DNA of 48,086 nucleotides from Aeromonas popoffii (GCF_000820025.1 NZ_CDBI01000092.1:48839-96924); one strand, 5' to 3'. Positions 1 to 9,219 are shown, counted from the stretch's first letter. The notes: generated from the sequence alone by a model not told the origin. Translations and numbers: made by a program.

Positions 1-42
1 CGCTCTCTGTTGTTTCTGGTGGTTTCTCGTACTGCGTAACCG

Positions 43-1005
43 TCAGTGCTTGCCATCCCGCTTGCGCTGATACATCAGCTCATCCGCGCGGGTGAGCAGC
101 GCAGTCAGCGAAACACAGCCACGCCCGTCATAGCTGACTATCCCGGTGCTGCAGGCCAACTCATAACCGCAACCGCTGTGCCGATTATGCTCGGTCAAGA
201 TGGCGTTGAAACGTTCATAGGCCAGTTGCGCCTGGGCCTCGACCACATTGGGCAGCAGGACGGCGAACTCATCTCCTCCCATACGGGCAAACACATCGGC
301 GCCCCGAAAAGCCTGCTTGAGCAAACTGGCAAAGACAATCAAGGCGCGATCCCCTTCCGCATGTCCCCACCGATCATTGATCCCCTTGAAGCCATTGAGA
401 TCCAGATAGAGCAACGACAGTGGCATTTGCACACGGCTTGCCAGCAAGAGGCTTTTCTCTGCCAGCATCACAAACCCGCGCCGATTGGAGATCCCGGTCA
501 GCTCATCAATGGTGGCCAGTTGCACCGCTTCGAGCTCCTGCACCACCATCGCCGCCAGATCCTTGAGCAGACCCACATCTTCGTCACTCAAGACCCGCGG
601 CACAGTGTCTATGATGCAGAGCGTCCCCAATTTGCAGCCATTGGCGATCCGCAATGGCTGTCCGGCATAAAAGCGAATGCCAGGCCCACCCACCACCAGC
701 GGATTGTCGGCAAAACGAGGATCGAGCGAGGCATTCGGTACGATAAAGGTTTCATTGCCCATGATCGCGTGACCACAGAATGAGATATCCCGCGCGGTCT
801 CACTGACCGCCAACCCGATACAGGATTTAAACCACTGGCGTTCTTCATCTACCAAGCTCACCAGCGCGATAGGTACATCAAACACCCGTCGGGCCATGCG
901 GGTCAGCCGGTCAAACCGCTCCTCGGCTTCGGTATCAAGCAAAGAGAGCCGACGCAGGGCGTCAAGTCGCAATGCCTCATCGGGTGGAATAGGAGCCTTT
1001 AGCAT
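43..1005 (-). CDS. GAF-GGDEF diguanylate cyclase
   Basis: Predicted 320-residue cytosolic enzyme that condenses two GTP into cyclic di-GMP. An N-terminal GAF-like sensor domain (about residues 20-155, with the 'SFCGHAI' and 'FYAGQPL' stretches usual in GAF proteins) precedes a GGDEF domain (about 165-320). The catalytic GGDEF is intact, and an RGAD sequence exactly five residues before it forms the RxxD product-inhibition site, so the enzyme should be active and feedback-limited. I chose the ATG at 1003-1005 because GAGGGGAG lies 7 bases upstream. A longer frame starting at 1116 would begin inside the lpdA terminator. There is no transmembrane segment, so it is a soluble cyclase whose ligand is unknown. 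The downstream neighbour is outside the window. Confidence 0.9.
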   Translation of the reverse strand: MLKAPIPPDEALRLDALRRLSLLDTEAEERFDRLTRMARRVFDVPIALVSLVDEERQWFKSCIGLAVSETARDISFCGHAIMGNETFIVPNASLDPRFADNPLVVGGPGIRFYAGQPLRIANGCKLGTLCIIDTVPRVLSDEDVGLLKDLAAMVVQELEAVQLATIDELTGISNRRGFVMLAEKSLLLASRVQMPLSLLYLDLNGFKGINDRWGHAEGDRALIVFASLLKQAFRGADVFARMGGDEFAVLLPNVVEAQAQLAYERFNAILTEHNRHSGCGYELACSTGIVSYDGRGCVSLTALLTRADELMYQRKRDGKH

Positions 1006-1082
1006 CAGTTTTCTCCCCTCAGCGCTAAAACCTGTCTTTAGCATATTCGGCTTTAGAAAAGTTTGTGTGATGCGGAGAAAAC

Positions 1083-1110
1083 AAAAAGCCGCTCTTACGA
1101 GCGGCTTTTT
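1083..1110 (-). terminator. Rho-independent terminator after lpdA
   Basis: Perfect 12-bp inverted repeat AAAAAGCCGCTC / GAGCGGCTTTTT around a TTAC loop, 20 bases past the lpdA stop. The A and T runs on both arms make it potentially bidirectional. It closes the pdh locus and insulates the diguanylate cyclase gene. Confidence 0.93.
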
Positions 1111-1130
1111 ATACAAGTGGAAGAAGAAAA

Positions 1131-2558
1131 TTACTTTTTCTTCTTGGCCTTGGCGTTCGGCAGGTCGGTGATCGAACCTTCGAACACTTCGGCAGCCAGA
1201 CCCACGGACTCGTGCAGAGTCGGGTGAGCATGGATGGTCAGCGCGATATCTTCGGCGTCGGCACCCATTTCGATGGCCAGACCGATTTCACCCAGCAGTT
1301 CACCGCCGTTGGTACCGACGATGGCACCACCGATGACGCGGCCGCTCGCCTTGTCGAAGATCAGCTTGGTCATACCGTCGGAGCAATCAGACGCAATGGC
1401 GCGACCGGAAGCAGCCCACGGGAAGGTGGCCACTTCGAAGTTCAGCCCTTGTTGCTTGGCTTCCTTCTCGGTCACACCAACCCAGGCCATCTCTGGCTCG
1501 GTGTAGGCGATGGACGGGATCACTTTCGGGTCGAAGTAGTGCTTCTTGCCGGCGATCACTTCGGCGGCAACGTGACCTTCGTGAACACCCTTGTGGGCCA
1601 GCATCGGCTGGCCAACGATGTCACCGATGGCGTGGATGTGAGCCACGTTGGTACGCAGCTGCTTGTCCACCTCGATGAAACCGCGCTCGGTCACGGCAAC
1701 GCCGGCCTTCTCGGCATCCATCAGCTTGCCGTTCGGCACACGGCCTACGGCAACCAGCACGTTGTCGTAACGTACCGGCTCGGCCGGGGCGTGCTTGCCT
1801 TCGTAGGAGACATACAGACCGTCTGCACGGGCTTCAACTGCGGTGACTTTGGTCTCCAGCATGATGTTGAATTTCTTGGCCACGCGCTTGGTGTAGATCT
1901 TGACGATGTCTTTGTCGGCAGCCGGTACCAGCTGGTCGGCAAATTCCACCACATCGATCTCGGAACCCAGAGAGGAGTACACGGTACCCATCTCCAGACC
2001 TATGATGCCACCACCGATAACCAGCAGCTTGCCCGGTACGGAAGTCAGTTCCAGCGCATCGGTTGAATCCCATACGCGCGGATCATCATGGGGGATGAAA
2101 GGCAGTTTTACCGGACGGGAGCCAGCTGCAATGATGGCGTTGTCGAAGGTCACGGTCGTCTTGCCGTCGGCACCTTCCACTTCCAGAGTATTCGGGCCGG
2201 TAAATTTACCGAAGCCGTTAACAACCTGCACCTTACGCATCTTGGCCATGCCAGCCAGACCGCCGGTCAGCTGGTTGATGACCTTCTCTTTCCACAGGCG
2301 GACCTTGTCGATGTCGGTCTGCGGGGCACCGAAGATGATGCCGTGTTCGGACAGCGCCTTGGCTTCTTCAATGACTTTGGCGACGTGCAGCAGCGCCTTG
2401 GACGGGATACAACCCACGTTCAGGCAGACGCCACCCAGGGTGGAGTAACGCTCGACGATAATGGTATCCAGACCCAGATCGGCAGCACGGAAAGCAGCAG
2501 AATAACCGGCAGGGCCAGCACCCAGTACTACGACCTGAGTTTTGATTTCTTTACTCAT
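1131..2558 (-). CDS. lpdA: Dihydrolipoamide dehydrogenase (E3)
   Basis: FAD-dependent E3 subunit (475 aa) that reoxidises dihydrolipoyl groups with NAD+ for the pyruvate dehydrogenase complex, and normally also for 2-oxoglutarate dehydrogenase and glycine cleavage. The FAD-binding GAGPAG is at residues 13-18. The redox disulfide is C45/C50 in GGVCLNVGC, the NAD-binding GGGIIGLE sits near 180, and the C-terminal HxxxxxHE catalytic region is near 445. It matches E. coli Lpd almost end to end. Of two adjacent ATGs I chose the second, because GAGG lies 5 bases before it and only 2 before the first. A terminator separates it from aceF, so it probably also has its own promoter in the 160-base gap upstream. 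Confidence 0.97.
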   Translation of the reverse strand: MSKEIKTQVVVLGAGPAGYSAAFRAADLGLDTIIVERYSTLGGVCLNVGCIPSKALLHVAKVIEEAKALSEHGIIFGAPQTDIDKVRLWKEKVINQLTGGLAGMAKMRKVQVVNGFGKFTGPNTLEVEGADGKTTVTFDNAIIAAGSRPVKLPFIPHDDPRVWDSTDALELTSVPGKLLVIGGGIIGLEMGTVYSSLGSEIDVVEFADQLVPAADKDIVKIYTKRVAKKFNIMLETKVTAVEARADGLYVSYEGKHAPAEPVRYDNVLVAVGRVPNGKLMDAEKAGVAVTERGFIEVDKQLRTNVAHIHAIGDIVGQPMLAHKGVHEGHVAAEVIAGKKHYFDPKVIPSIAYTEPEMAWVGVTEKEAKQQGLNFEVATFPWAASGRAIASDCSDGMTKLIFDKASGRVIGGAIVGTNGGELLGEIGLAIEMGADAEDIALTIHAHPTLHESVGLAAEVFEGSITDLPNAKAKKKK

Positions 2559-2656
2559 CATGACCTCTTTGTCGTTCTTATATATCCCCGGACGGCGCAG
2601 TCTTATGCCGACTCAATGCCAAACAAGGCGGCTGCAACCGTGAAAAAACGGGGCAA

Positions 2657-2674
2657 GTTTACAATCCTGTTAAT
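2657..2674 (-). promoter_or_regulatory. Possible ArcA-like site upstream of lpdA
   Basis: The gap between aceF and lpdA (2562-2718) holds a terminator and then A+T-rich DNA in which the plus strand reads GTTTACAATCCTGTTAAT. This is two GTTA-like elements 12 bases apart, similar to the ArcA direct-repeat signal (usual spacing about 11). E. coli lpd has its own ArcA-repressed promoter, so a site here is plausible. I could not settle the -35/-10 elements, so this is a weak call. Confidence 0.22.
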
Positions 2675-2686
2675 GAAATGAGAAGT

Positions 2687-2712
2687 AAAAAGGGCAGGCT
2701 CTGGGCCCGCCC
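2687..2712 (-). terminator. Terminator between aceF and lpdA
   Basis: On the minus strand GGGCGGGC-CCAGA-GCCTGCCC is followed directly by TTTTT. It forms an 8-bp stem with one G-U pair, starting 7 bases past the aceF stop. It should end much of the pdhR-aceEF transcript, leaving lpdA to read-through plus its own promoter. Confidence 0.82.
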
Positions 2713-2718
2713 TCTCAC

Positions 2719-4611
2719 TTACAGGACCAGTCGACGAATGTCGGACAGCACACCACTCATGGTGGTGATGAAGCGGGCTCCATCAGCACCATCGATGACA
2801 CGGTGGTCATAGCTCAGGGCCAGCGGCAGCATCAGGCGCGGTACGAACTCCTTGCCATTCCACTTCGGCTTCATCTCGGACTTGGATACGCCCAGGATGG
2901 CCACTTCCGGCGCGTTGACGATCGGGGTAAAGCTGGTACCGCCGATGCCACCCAGGCTGGAGATGGTGAAGCAACCGCCCTGCATGTCGGCAGCGGTCAG
3001 CTTGCCGGCACGGGCCTTCTTGGAGATCTCGGCCAGATCGCGAGACAGCTCGTAGATGCCCTTCTTGTTGACGTCACGCACCACAGGCACCACCAGGCCC
3101 CCCGGGGTGTCTACCGCCACACCGATGTGGATGTACTTCTTCATGATCAGCTTGCTGCCGTCTTCGGACAGGGCGCTGCAGAAGCGCGGATGGGCTTCCA
3201 GGGCCTTGGCGGCGGCTTTCAGGATGAACACCAGCGGGGTGATCTTCACGTCCAGCTTCTGCTTCTCGGCCAGCAGGTTCTGCTCTTTGCGGAACGCTTC
3301 CAGATCTGTGGTATCGGCTTCGTCGAACTGGGTGACGTGCGGGATCATGGCCCAGTTGCGATGCAGGGCAGGACCGGAGATCTTCTGGATCCGGGTCAGT
3401 TCCAGCTCTTCGACCGGGCCGAACTTGCTGAAGTCAACCTTGGGCCACGGCAGGACACTCATGCCGTTGCCAGTGCCGGTACCGGCTGCCGGGGCGGACT
3501 CGGCGCGCTTGACCGCATCCTTCACATAGGCCTGCACGTCTTCTTTGACGATGCGACCCTTGCGACCGGAGGCTTTCACCTTGGCCAGGTTGATACCGAA
3601 CTCACGGGCCAGGCGACGTACGGCCGGGGCGGCATGTACGTAGGCGTCGTTGGCAACGAAGTCGGAAGCGGCAGCAGCCTGGGCAACCGGAGCCGGAGCA
3701 GCGGCAACAGGGGCAGCAGCGACCGGGGCGGCAGCCTGAGCAACCGGGGCAGCTGCGGCGGCCGGAGCTGCACCAGCTACTTCGAATACCATGATCAGGG
3801 AACCGGTGGAGACCTTGTCACCCGCCTTCACCTTGATCTCTTTGATGATACCGGCGAACGGTGCAGGCACTTCCATGGAGGCCTTGTCGCCTTCCACCGC
3901 GATCAGGGACTGGTCGGCGTCGACCTTGTCACCCACGGCAACCATGATCTCGGTCACTTCGACTTCGTCACCGCCAATGTCAGGTACATTGACCTCTTTG
4001 GCAGCGGCGGCCACCGGGGCAGCAGCCACGGGAGCGGCAGCCTGAACCGGCGCGGCAACGGCGGCAGGCGCGGCGCCAGCCACTTCAAATACCATCACCA
4101 GGGAACCGGTAGAGACCTTGGCGCCAGCGGCAACCTTGATCTCGATCACGCGGCCCGCGAACGGCGCAGGGACTTCCATAGAAGCCTTGTCACCTTCCAC
4201 CGCGATGATGGACTGGTCAGCTTCAACCATGTCGCCCACGGCAACCATGATCTCGGTCACTTCGACTTCATCGTCACCTATGTCGGGGACGTGCACGTCT
4301 TTGGCTGCAGCAGCAACAGGGGCAGCCGGTGCAGCAGCAACCGGAGCGGCGGCTTGAGCTGGCGCCGGCGCAGCTGCGCCTTCCGCTTCGAAGATCATGA
4401 TCTGGGAACCGGTGGCAACCTTGTCGCCCACCTTGATCAGGATCTCTTTGACGATACCGGCAGCCGGTGCCGGGACTTCCATGGAGGCTTTATCACCTTC
4501 TACGGCGATCAGGGACTGGTCGAGCTCGACCTTGTCACCCACGGCCACCATGATCTCGGTGACTTCAACTTCATCGGCGCCGATATCCGGAACCATAATC
4601 TGTTTGGACAT
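2719..4611 (-). CDS. aceF: Pyruvate dehydrogenase E2, dihydrolipoyl acetyltransferase
   Basis: Core subunit (630 aa) that carries acetyl groups on swinging lipoyl arms and transfers them to CoA. Three tandem lipoyl domains each carry [10 protein letters not shown], with lipoylated lysines at K41, K142 and K243, exactly 101 residues apart. Ala/Pro-rich linkers join them. A peripheral-subunit-binding domain (about 325-365, '[12 protein letters not shown]...[11 protein letters not shown]') follows, then the catalytic domain ending with the active-site [12 protein letters not shown]. The three-domain layout and length match E. coli AceF. AGAGGA lies about 9 bases before the ATG. It lies 117 bases downstream of aceE with a hairpin between, and a terminator follows. 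Confidence 0.97.
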   Translation of the reverse strand: MSKQIMVPDIGADEVEVTEIMVAVGDKVELDQSLIAVEGDKASMEVPAPAAGIVKEILIKVGDKVATGSQIMIFEAEGAAAPAPAQAAAPVAAAPAAPVAAAAKDVHVPDIGDDEVEVTEIMVAVGDMVEADQSIIAVEGDKASMEVPAPFAGRVIEIKVAAGAKVSTGSLVMVFEVAGAAPAAVAAPVQAAAPVAAAPVAAAAKEVNVPDIGGDEVEVTEIMVAVGDKVDADQSLIAVEGDKASMEVPAPFAGIIKEIKVKAGDKVSTGSLIMVFEVAGAAPAAAAAPVAQAAAPVAAAPVAAAPAPVAQAAAASDFVANDAYVHAAPAVRRLAREFGINLAKVKASGRKGRIVKEDVQAYVKDAVKRAESAPAAGTGTGNGMSVLPWPKVDFSKFGPVEELELTRIQKISGPALHRNWAMIPHVTQFDEADTTDLEAFRKEQNLLAEKQKLDVKITPLVFILKAAAKALEAHPRFCSALSEDGSKLIMKKYIHIGVAVDTPGGLVVPVVRDVNKKGIYELSRDLAEISKKARAGKLTAADMQGGCFTISSLGGIGGTSFTPIVNAPEVAILGVSKSEMKPKWNGKEFVPRLMLPLALSYDHRVIDGADGARFITTMSGVLSDIRRLVL

Positions 4612-4687
4612 AGTGCTTTATCCTCTTGCGTGTATCCGCGTGACTGACTGACCGCCCTCACGCGTATCTCGCGTTGACCTTTGCAAG

Positions 4688-4717
4688 GCCATGCCGGGCA
4701 GCTTGTCCCGACACGGC
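4688..4717 (-). other. Intercistronic hairpin between aceE and aceF
   Basis: Minus-strand RNA can fold GCCGUGUCGGG with CCCGGCAUGGC (11 bp, two G-U pairs, 8-base loop). No U run follows, so it is not a normal terminator. An mRNA processing or stabilising structure between the E1 and E2 cistrons is a reasonable inference. Confidence 0.5.
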
Positions 4718-4728
4718 ACTTGATCCTC

Positions 4729-7389
4729 TTACGCGTACAGCGGGTTGACCTTGTCGGCATCGATGCCGTACTTGGTGATGGCATCGGCCACAACCTGCTT
4801 GTCGATTTCACCGCGCTTGGCCAGTTCGGTAAGGGCAGCAACCACCACGTAGAATTCGTTCACTTCGAAGTGACGACGCAGGTTGGCACGGCTGTCGGAA
4901 CGGCCATAACCGTCGGTACCCAGTACACGGTAATGCTCGGTCGGTACGAAGGCACGGACCTGATCGGCGAAGGACTTCATGTAGTCGGTCGCGGCGATGG
5001 TGGCGTCGGAGCCCAGTACGGTAGCGATGTACGGTACGCGAGCCTCGGCGGTCGGGTGCAGCATGTTCCAGCGATCCACATCCTGACCGTCACGGGCCAG
5101 TTCGTTGAAGGAGGTGACGCTGAACACGTCGGAACCCACGCCGTATTCGCTGGCCAGGATCTGGGCAGCGGTGCGCACATGACCCAGGATGGAACCACAA
5201 CCCAGCAGCTGTACCTTGCCCTTGGTGCCGGCAACGGTTTCCAGCTTGTAGATACCCTTGCGGATACCCTCTTCAGCGCCTTCCGGCATGGCCGGCATCG
5301 CATAGTTCTCGTTCAGGGTGGTGATGTAGTAGAACACGTTCTCCGGGTTCTCACCGTACATACGGCGCAGGCCGTCCTGTACAATCACCGCCACTTCATA
5401 GGCGTATGACGGGTCATAGGAGATGCAGTTCGGGATGGTGTTCGCCAGGATGTGGCTGTGACCATCTTCGTGCTGCAGACCTTCGCCGTTGAGGGTGGTA
5501 CGACCCGAGGTCGCGCCCAGCAGGAAGCCACGGGCTTGCTGGTCACCGGCTGCCCACGCCATGTCGCCGACTCGCTGGAAGCCGAACATGGAGTAGTAGA
5601 TGTAGAACGGGATCATCGGGCAGTCGTTGGTGCTGTAAGAGGTCGCAGCAGCCAGCCAGGAGGACATGGCGCCCAGCTCGTTGATACCGTCTTGCAGAAC
5701 CTGACCCTGCTTGTCTTCCTTGTAGTAGGAGACGATGTCGCGGTCTTGCGGGGTGTACTGCTGACCGTGCGGGCTGTAGATACCGATCTGGCGGAACAGA
5801 CCTTCCATACCGAAGGTACGGGCTTCGTCAGCCAGGATAGGGACGATGCGCTTGCCGATGGACTTGTCTTTCAGCAGCACATTCAGGGAACGCACGAACG
5901 CCATGGTGGTGGAGATCTCGCGAGCCTGCTCGCCCAGCAGGGGACCAAAGGTCTCCAGCGCCGGGATGTCCAGCTGAGTGGTGGTCTCACGCAGACGGGT
6001 CGGTACATAGCCTTTGAGCGCTGCGCGACGAGCGTGCAGGTACTTGTGCTCTTCGGTACCCTCTTCGATCTTCAGGTACGGCAGCGCTTCGAGCTGCTCG
6101 TCGGTGACCGGCAGGTTGAAACGATCGCGCAGGTGACGCACAGAGCCCAGATCCATCTTCTTGACCTGGTGAGCAATGTTTTTGCCTTCGGCCGCTTCGC
6201 CCATGCCATAACCCTTGATGGTCTTGGCCAGGATGACAGTCGGCTTGCCCTTGGTCGCTGCGGCTTTGGAGAAAGCGGCAAACAGTTTACGGGGGTCGTG
6301 ACCACCGCGGTTCAGGGCGAAGATCTCCTCGTCGGTCATGTCTTTGACCAGCGCGGCGGTTTCCGGGTAACGGTTGAAGAAGTGCTCACGCACGTAGCCG
6401 CCATCACGGGACTTCATGGTCTGATAGTCGCCATCCACGGTTTCGTTCATCAGCTGGATCAGCTTGCCGGAGGTGTCTTTCTTCAGCAGCTCATCCCACT
6501 TGCGACCCCAGATAACCTTGGTGACATCCCAGCCGGCGCCTGCGAACAGGCCTTCCAGCTCGTTGATGACCTTGCCGTTACCGACAACAGGACCGTCAAG
6601 ACGCTGCAGGTTGCAGTTGACCACGAACACCAGGTTGTCGAGCTTTTCACGCACGGCAACAGTCAGGGCGCCCTTGGCTTCCGGCTCGTCCATCTCGCCG
6701 TCACCCAGGAAGGCGTAAACGGTCTGCTCGGAGCAATCTTTGATGCCACGGTCGGTCAGGTACTTCAGGAAGCGAGCCTGATAGATGGCGGCGATGGGGC
6801 CCAGACCCATGGAGACGGTCGGGAACTGCCAGAAGTCCGGCATCAGCTTCGGGTGCGGATAGGAAGGGATACCCTTGCCGTCCACTTCCTGACGGAAGTT
6901 GTCCAGCTGATCTGCGGTCAGACGACCTTCAGCGAACGCACGTGCGTAGATGCCCGGGGAGATGTGACCCTGGAAGTAAACCAGATCACCACCGTCCTTC
7001 TCGCTGCGAGCGCGGAAGAAATGGTTGTAGCAGACTTCGTAGATGGTCGCGGAGGAAGCGAAGGAAGACATGTGACCGCCGAGGTCCAGGTCTTTCTTGG
7101 AGGCGCGCAGCACTATCATCATGGCATTCCAGCGGATGATGGCGCGGATGCGACGTTCCATCTCCAGATCGCCCGGGTAAGCCGGTTCGTCACTGGACGG
7201 GATGGTGTTGATGTAGTCGCGATTCGCCTTGGCAGCTACATCCACACCGCTTACGCGGGCTTTCTCGGCAAGCTGTTCAAGAATGAACTGAGCGCGTTGC
7301 GGACCCTCTTCACGCAGCAGGGATTCCAGAGAGGCAAGCCACTCCAGCGTTTCTATCGGGTCCACATCGTTCTTCAGGATATCAGACAT
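4729..7389 (-). CDS. aceE: Pyruvate dehydrogenase E1 (homodimeric type)
   Basis: Thiamine-diphosphate-dependent decarboxylase (886 aa) that oxidises pyruvate and loads acetyl groups onto AceF. It is the single-chain homodimeric E1 of proteobacteria, about the same length as E. coli AceE (887). The ThDP/Mg-binding motif GDGEMDEPEAKG lies near residue 230, and the C-terminal transketolase-like region includes GDQQARGFLLG. AGGA lies 7 bases before the ATG. It is second in the pdhR-aceE-aceF operon, 68 bases after pdhR, and should be controlled by the pdhR promoter and its PdhR boxes. Confidence 0.98.
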   Translation of the reverse strand: MSDILKNDVDPIETLEWLASLESLLREEGPQRAQFILEQLAEKARVSGVDVAAKANRDYINTIPSSDEPAYPGDLEMERRIRAIIRWNAMMIVLRASKKDLDLGGHMSSFASSATIYEVCYNHFFRARSEKDGGDLVYFQGHISPGIYARAFAEGRLTADQLDNFRQEVDGKGIPSYPHPKLMPDFWQFPTVSMGLGPIAAIYQARFLKYLTDRGIKDCSEQTVYAFLGDGEMDEPEAKGALTVAVREKLDNLVFVVNCNLQRLDGPVVGNGKVINELEGLFAGAGWDVTKVIWGRKWDELLKKDTSGKLIQLMNETVDGDYQTMKSRDGGYVREHFFNRYPETAALVKDMTDEEIFALNRGGHDPRKLFAAFSKAAATKGKPTVILAKTIKGYGMGEAAEGKNIAHQVKKMDLGSVRHLRDRFNLPVTDEQLEALPYLKIEEGTEEHKYLHARRAALKGYVPTRLRETTTQLDIPALETFGPLLGEQAREISTTMAFVRSLNVLLKDKSIGKRIVPILADEARTFGMEGLFRQIGIYSPHGQQYTPQDRDIVSYYKEDKQGQVLQDGINELGAMSSWLAAATSYSTNDCPMIPFYIYYSMFGFQRVGDMAWAAGDQQARGFLLGATSGRTTLNGEGLQHEDGHSHILANTIPNCISYDPSYAYEVAVIVQDGLRRMYGENPENVFYYITTLNENYAMPAMPEGAEEGIRKGIYKLETVAGTKGKVQLLGCGSILGHVRTAAQILASEYGVGSDVFSVTSFNELARDGQDVDRWNMLHPTAEARVPYIATVLGSDATIAATDYMKSFADQVRAFVPTEHYRVLGTDGYGRSDSRANLRRHFEVNEFYVVVAALTELAKRGEIDKQVVADAITKYGIDADKVNPLYA

Positions 7390-7457
7390 GGCTGGTTCCT
7401 ATTGTTATTGCACGGCGGTTAAGATGCGCAAGAATTCGACAATAAAGCCTTGTGGGA

Positions 7458-8222
7458 TTAGTTTTCCTGCTGACGGATCCGACGCATGGATCGCTGGATC
7501 CGGCTGTCTTCCCTCTGCATATCCAACAAGGTGTCCTCGATAAAGGCCAGGTGCTCATGACAAGCAGCCCTGGCCCGCTCCGGAGCCCCCGACAGGATAG
7601 CCTCGATCAGATGCGCACGATGGCGACGGATCTTGGCTACCACTCCCGGACGGCGATTCAAAATTTCGTTATTGCGTAAAATGTTCTGCTCAAGCATGGG
7701 GCCCATGGCCCGCAGCAGGTGCAGCAGCACCACGTTGTGGGACGCCTCGGCCACCGCCAGATAGAACTGGGTCACGGCGGCGGATTCGGTGACCAGCGAA
7801 CCTTGCTGGCCAGCTTCCTCAATGGCGGACTGCGCCTGACGAATACGCTCGGCATCGGCTTCCGTCCCCCGCAACGCAGCATAGTAGGCACAGATGCCTT
7901 CCAGTGCGTGACGAAACTCCAGCAGGTCATACTGGGCTTCGGGGTGGGTGCTGAGCAGCTCGAACAGGGGATCTGCAATCCCCTTGCTCAAGGCATTTTG
8001 TACGTAAGTGCCACCGCCCTGACGGCGATACAAGAGTCCTCTGGCTTCCAGGCGCTGGATGGCTTCGCGCAGGGAGGGGCGCGACACCTGAAACTGGATG
8101 GCGAGTTCCCGCTCGGGCGGCAACTTCTGGCCCGGCTGCAAACTGCCTTCCAAAATCATGCTTTCCAGCTCGGCGACGATGGCGTCGGCCAGCTTGGGTT
8201 GAGTTATCTTGAGATAGGGCAT
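7458..8222 (-). CDS. pdhR: Pyruvate-responsive GntR/FadR-family repressor
   Basis: Transcription factor (254 aa) that represses the pdh operon until pyruvate binds. The N-terminal winged helix (about 8-75) contains PPERELA and [13 protein letters not shown], with the GGGTYVQ wing. The C-terminal FCD-type all-helical effector domain includes '[10 protein letters not shown]'. It is close to E. coli PdhR along its whole length, which fixes the start. No convincing Shine-Dalgarno precedes the ATG; the stretch just upstream is taken up by a perfect PdhR operator (8237-8255). First gene of pdhR-aceE-aceF and probably autoregulated. The ampE gene that precedes pdhR in E. coli is absent. Confidence 0.96.
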   Translation of the reverse strand: MPYLKITQPKLADAIVAELESMILEGSLQPGQKLPPERELAIQFQVSRPSLREAIQRLEARGLLYRRQGGGTYVQNALSKGIADPLFELLSTHPEAQYDLLEFRHALEGICAYYAALRGTEADAERIRQAQSAIEEAGQQGSLVTESAAVTQFYLAVAEASHNVVLLHLLRAMGPMLEQNILRNNEILNRRPGVVAKIRRHRAHLIEAILSGAPERARAACHEHLAFIEDTLLDMQREDSRIQRSMRRIRQQEN

Positions 8223-8236
8223 GAGGCTACTTTGTT

Positions 8237-8255
8237 AAATTGGTATTACCAATTT
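8237..8255 (-). promoter_or_regulatory. PdhR operator, proximal box
   Basis: AAATTGGTATTACCAATTT is a perfect 9+1+9 palindrome containing the PdhR consensus ATTGGTnnnACCAAT. It lies 15 bases upstream of the pdhR start codon, where bound repressor would block the pdh transcript. Confidence 0.9.
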
Positions 8256-8306
8256 CATGAATGGGGCGAAAATTAGCAGAGGACTTGGGAAAAGTCCACC
8301 CAAAAG

Positions 8307-8320
8307 ATGATCTGAATCAA
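8307..8320 (-). promoter_or_regulatory. FNR-like site in the pdh leader
   Basis: The minus strand reads TTGATTCAGATCAT, matching the FNR consensus TTGATnnnnATCAA at 9 of 10 half-site bases. It lies between the two PdhR boxes. The E. coli pdh promoter is reported to be repressed by FNR without oxygen, so a similar role is likely here. Confidence 0.6.
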
Positions 8321-8377
8321 GGTTCAACCTTGCCACCTAAGGGGTAAATGGAGGGATTTATGATGTGGCGCATAGAA

Positions 8378-8392
8378 ATTGGTCTGACCAAT
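8378..8392 (-). promoter_or_regulatory. PdhR operator, distal box
   Basis: ATTGGTCTGACCAAT fits ATTGGTnnnACCAAT exactly. It is centred 139 bases upstream of the proximal box and 43 bases past the ampD terminator. It may overlap a distal promoter or allow looping with the proximal box. I could not assign -35/-10 elements with confidence in 8223-8433. Confidence 0.8.
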
Positions 8393-8433
8393 ATTTTTGA
8401 GCTGGCTCACAGGTAACATTTGTTCAACAGCAC

Positions 8434-8465
8434 AATAAAATGGCCTGCCATAAAGGCAAGCCATT
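8434..8465 (-). terminator. Rho-independent terminator after ampD
   Basis: Minus-strand AATGGCTTGCC-TTTAT-GGCAGGCCATT makes an 11-bp stem with one G-U pair, followed by TTATTG (TTTTATT overall). It lies 33 bases past the ampD stop and separates ampD from the pdh operon. Confidence 0.85.
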
Positions 8466-8498
8466 GATTTTAAAAACACTAACTTATTTTTAGAATAT

Positions 8499-9074
8499 TT
8501 ACTTAAAATTGATCATTTTTCGATACCGACTCCATTCGAAACTTCCACCCGGATCTGTCTTGCGCCCTGGCGCTATATCGCAATGGCCGACAATTCGTTG
8601 CGCTGTAATGGCAGGATAATGGCTGGATATGGTTCGGCTGAGCCCCGCCAGCACCTCATATTGTGCATCGCTGTAGGGCAGCTCATCGGTCCCTTCCAGC
8701 TCAATGCCGATGGAAAAATCGTTACAGGCCTCCCTTCCCTCCCAACTCGATATCCCGGCATGCCAGGCACGTGCGCCAAATGGCACGTATTGCACCAGCT
8801 CGCCATCCCGCCGGATCAGGCAGTGGGCCGAGACCCGCAGCTGATGAATGCCAGCGAAGTAAGGGTGCCCCTCAGGGTCCAGCCGTCCCATGAAGAGATC
8901 GTCGATCCAGGGACCGCCGAACGCCCCCGGTGGCAGGCTGATGCCGTGTACCACCAGCAGGGAGATATCGTCCAAACTGGTCCGCTCGTTGTGGTGCGGT
9001 GACGGCACCTTGCGGGCCTGCTCACACCAACCGTCTGAATCAATGGAAAAAACTGTTTTAGGCTGGGTCATCAT
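8499..9074 (-). CDS. ampD: 1,6-anhydro-N-acetylmuramyl-L-alanine amidase AmpD
   Basis: Cytosolic zinc amidase (191 aa) that removes the peptide from anhydro-muropeptides in wall recycling. In many gammaproteobacteria its loss raises the anhydro-muropeptide signal that induces chromosomal beta-lactamases. The Amidase_2 fold shows zinc ligands H43 (VVHG), H164 (GHCDIAPG) and D174 (KTDPG), all intact, with 'GIELEG' near residue 125. Two tandem ATGs are possible starts; GAG lies 5 bases before the first, and the choice changes one residue. Monocistronic, with its own terminator. It is divergent from the protease-nadC pair across 145 bases. No ampE follows, unlike E. coli. Confidence 0.95.
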   Translation of the reverse strand: MMTQPKTVFSIDSDGWCEQARKVPSPHHNERTSLDDISLLVVHGISLPPGAFGGPWIDDLFMGRLDPEGHPYFAGIHQLRVSAHCLIRRDGELVQYVPFGARAWHAGISSWEGREACNDFSIGIELEGTDELPYSDAQYEVLAGLSRTISSHYPAITAQRIVGHCDIAPGRKTDPGGSFEWSRYRKMINFK

Positions 9075-9219
9075 CTACTCAATCTGCAATGGAATGACAC
9101 ATGTGATGGCGCCGGATGGGCAACAAAGCGATCCGTCTCTCAGGCTCCTCGCAATCCTCTCAATCCACCAAGGCAACTGTGATAGGCTGAACCATCTTCT
9201 GCTCAACTCTGGAAAGGAT

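Noticed and set aside
43..1116. A longer diguanylate cyclase starting at 1116.
   Set aside because: That start lies within the lpdA terminator and lacks a ribosome site; the ATG at 1005 has a strong one.
5452..7422. A 656-codon open frame on the plus strand opposite aceE (and similar long antisense frames opposite aceF, secA and mraY).
   Set aside because: High G+C coding DNA commonly leaves the opposite strand open. The products are low-complexity His/Gly/Gln-rich strings with no family signature, and the minus-strand genes are unmistakable.
8281..8297. GGACTT-GGGAA-AAGTCC inverted repeat in the pdh leader.
   Set aside because: A 6-bp stem without a matching regulator consensus; too little to call a site beside the clear PdhR and FNR-like boxes.
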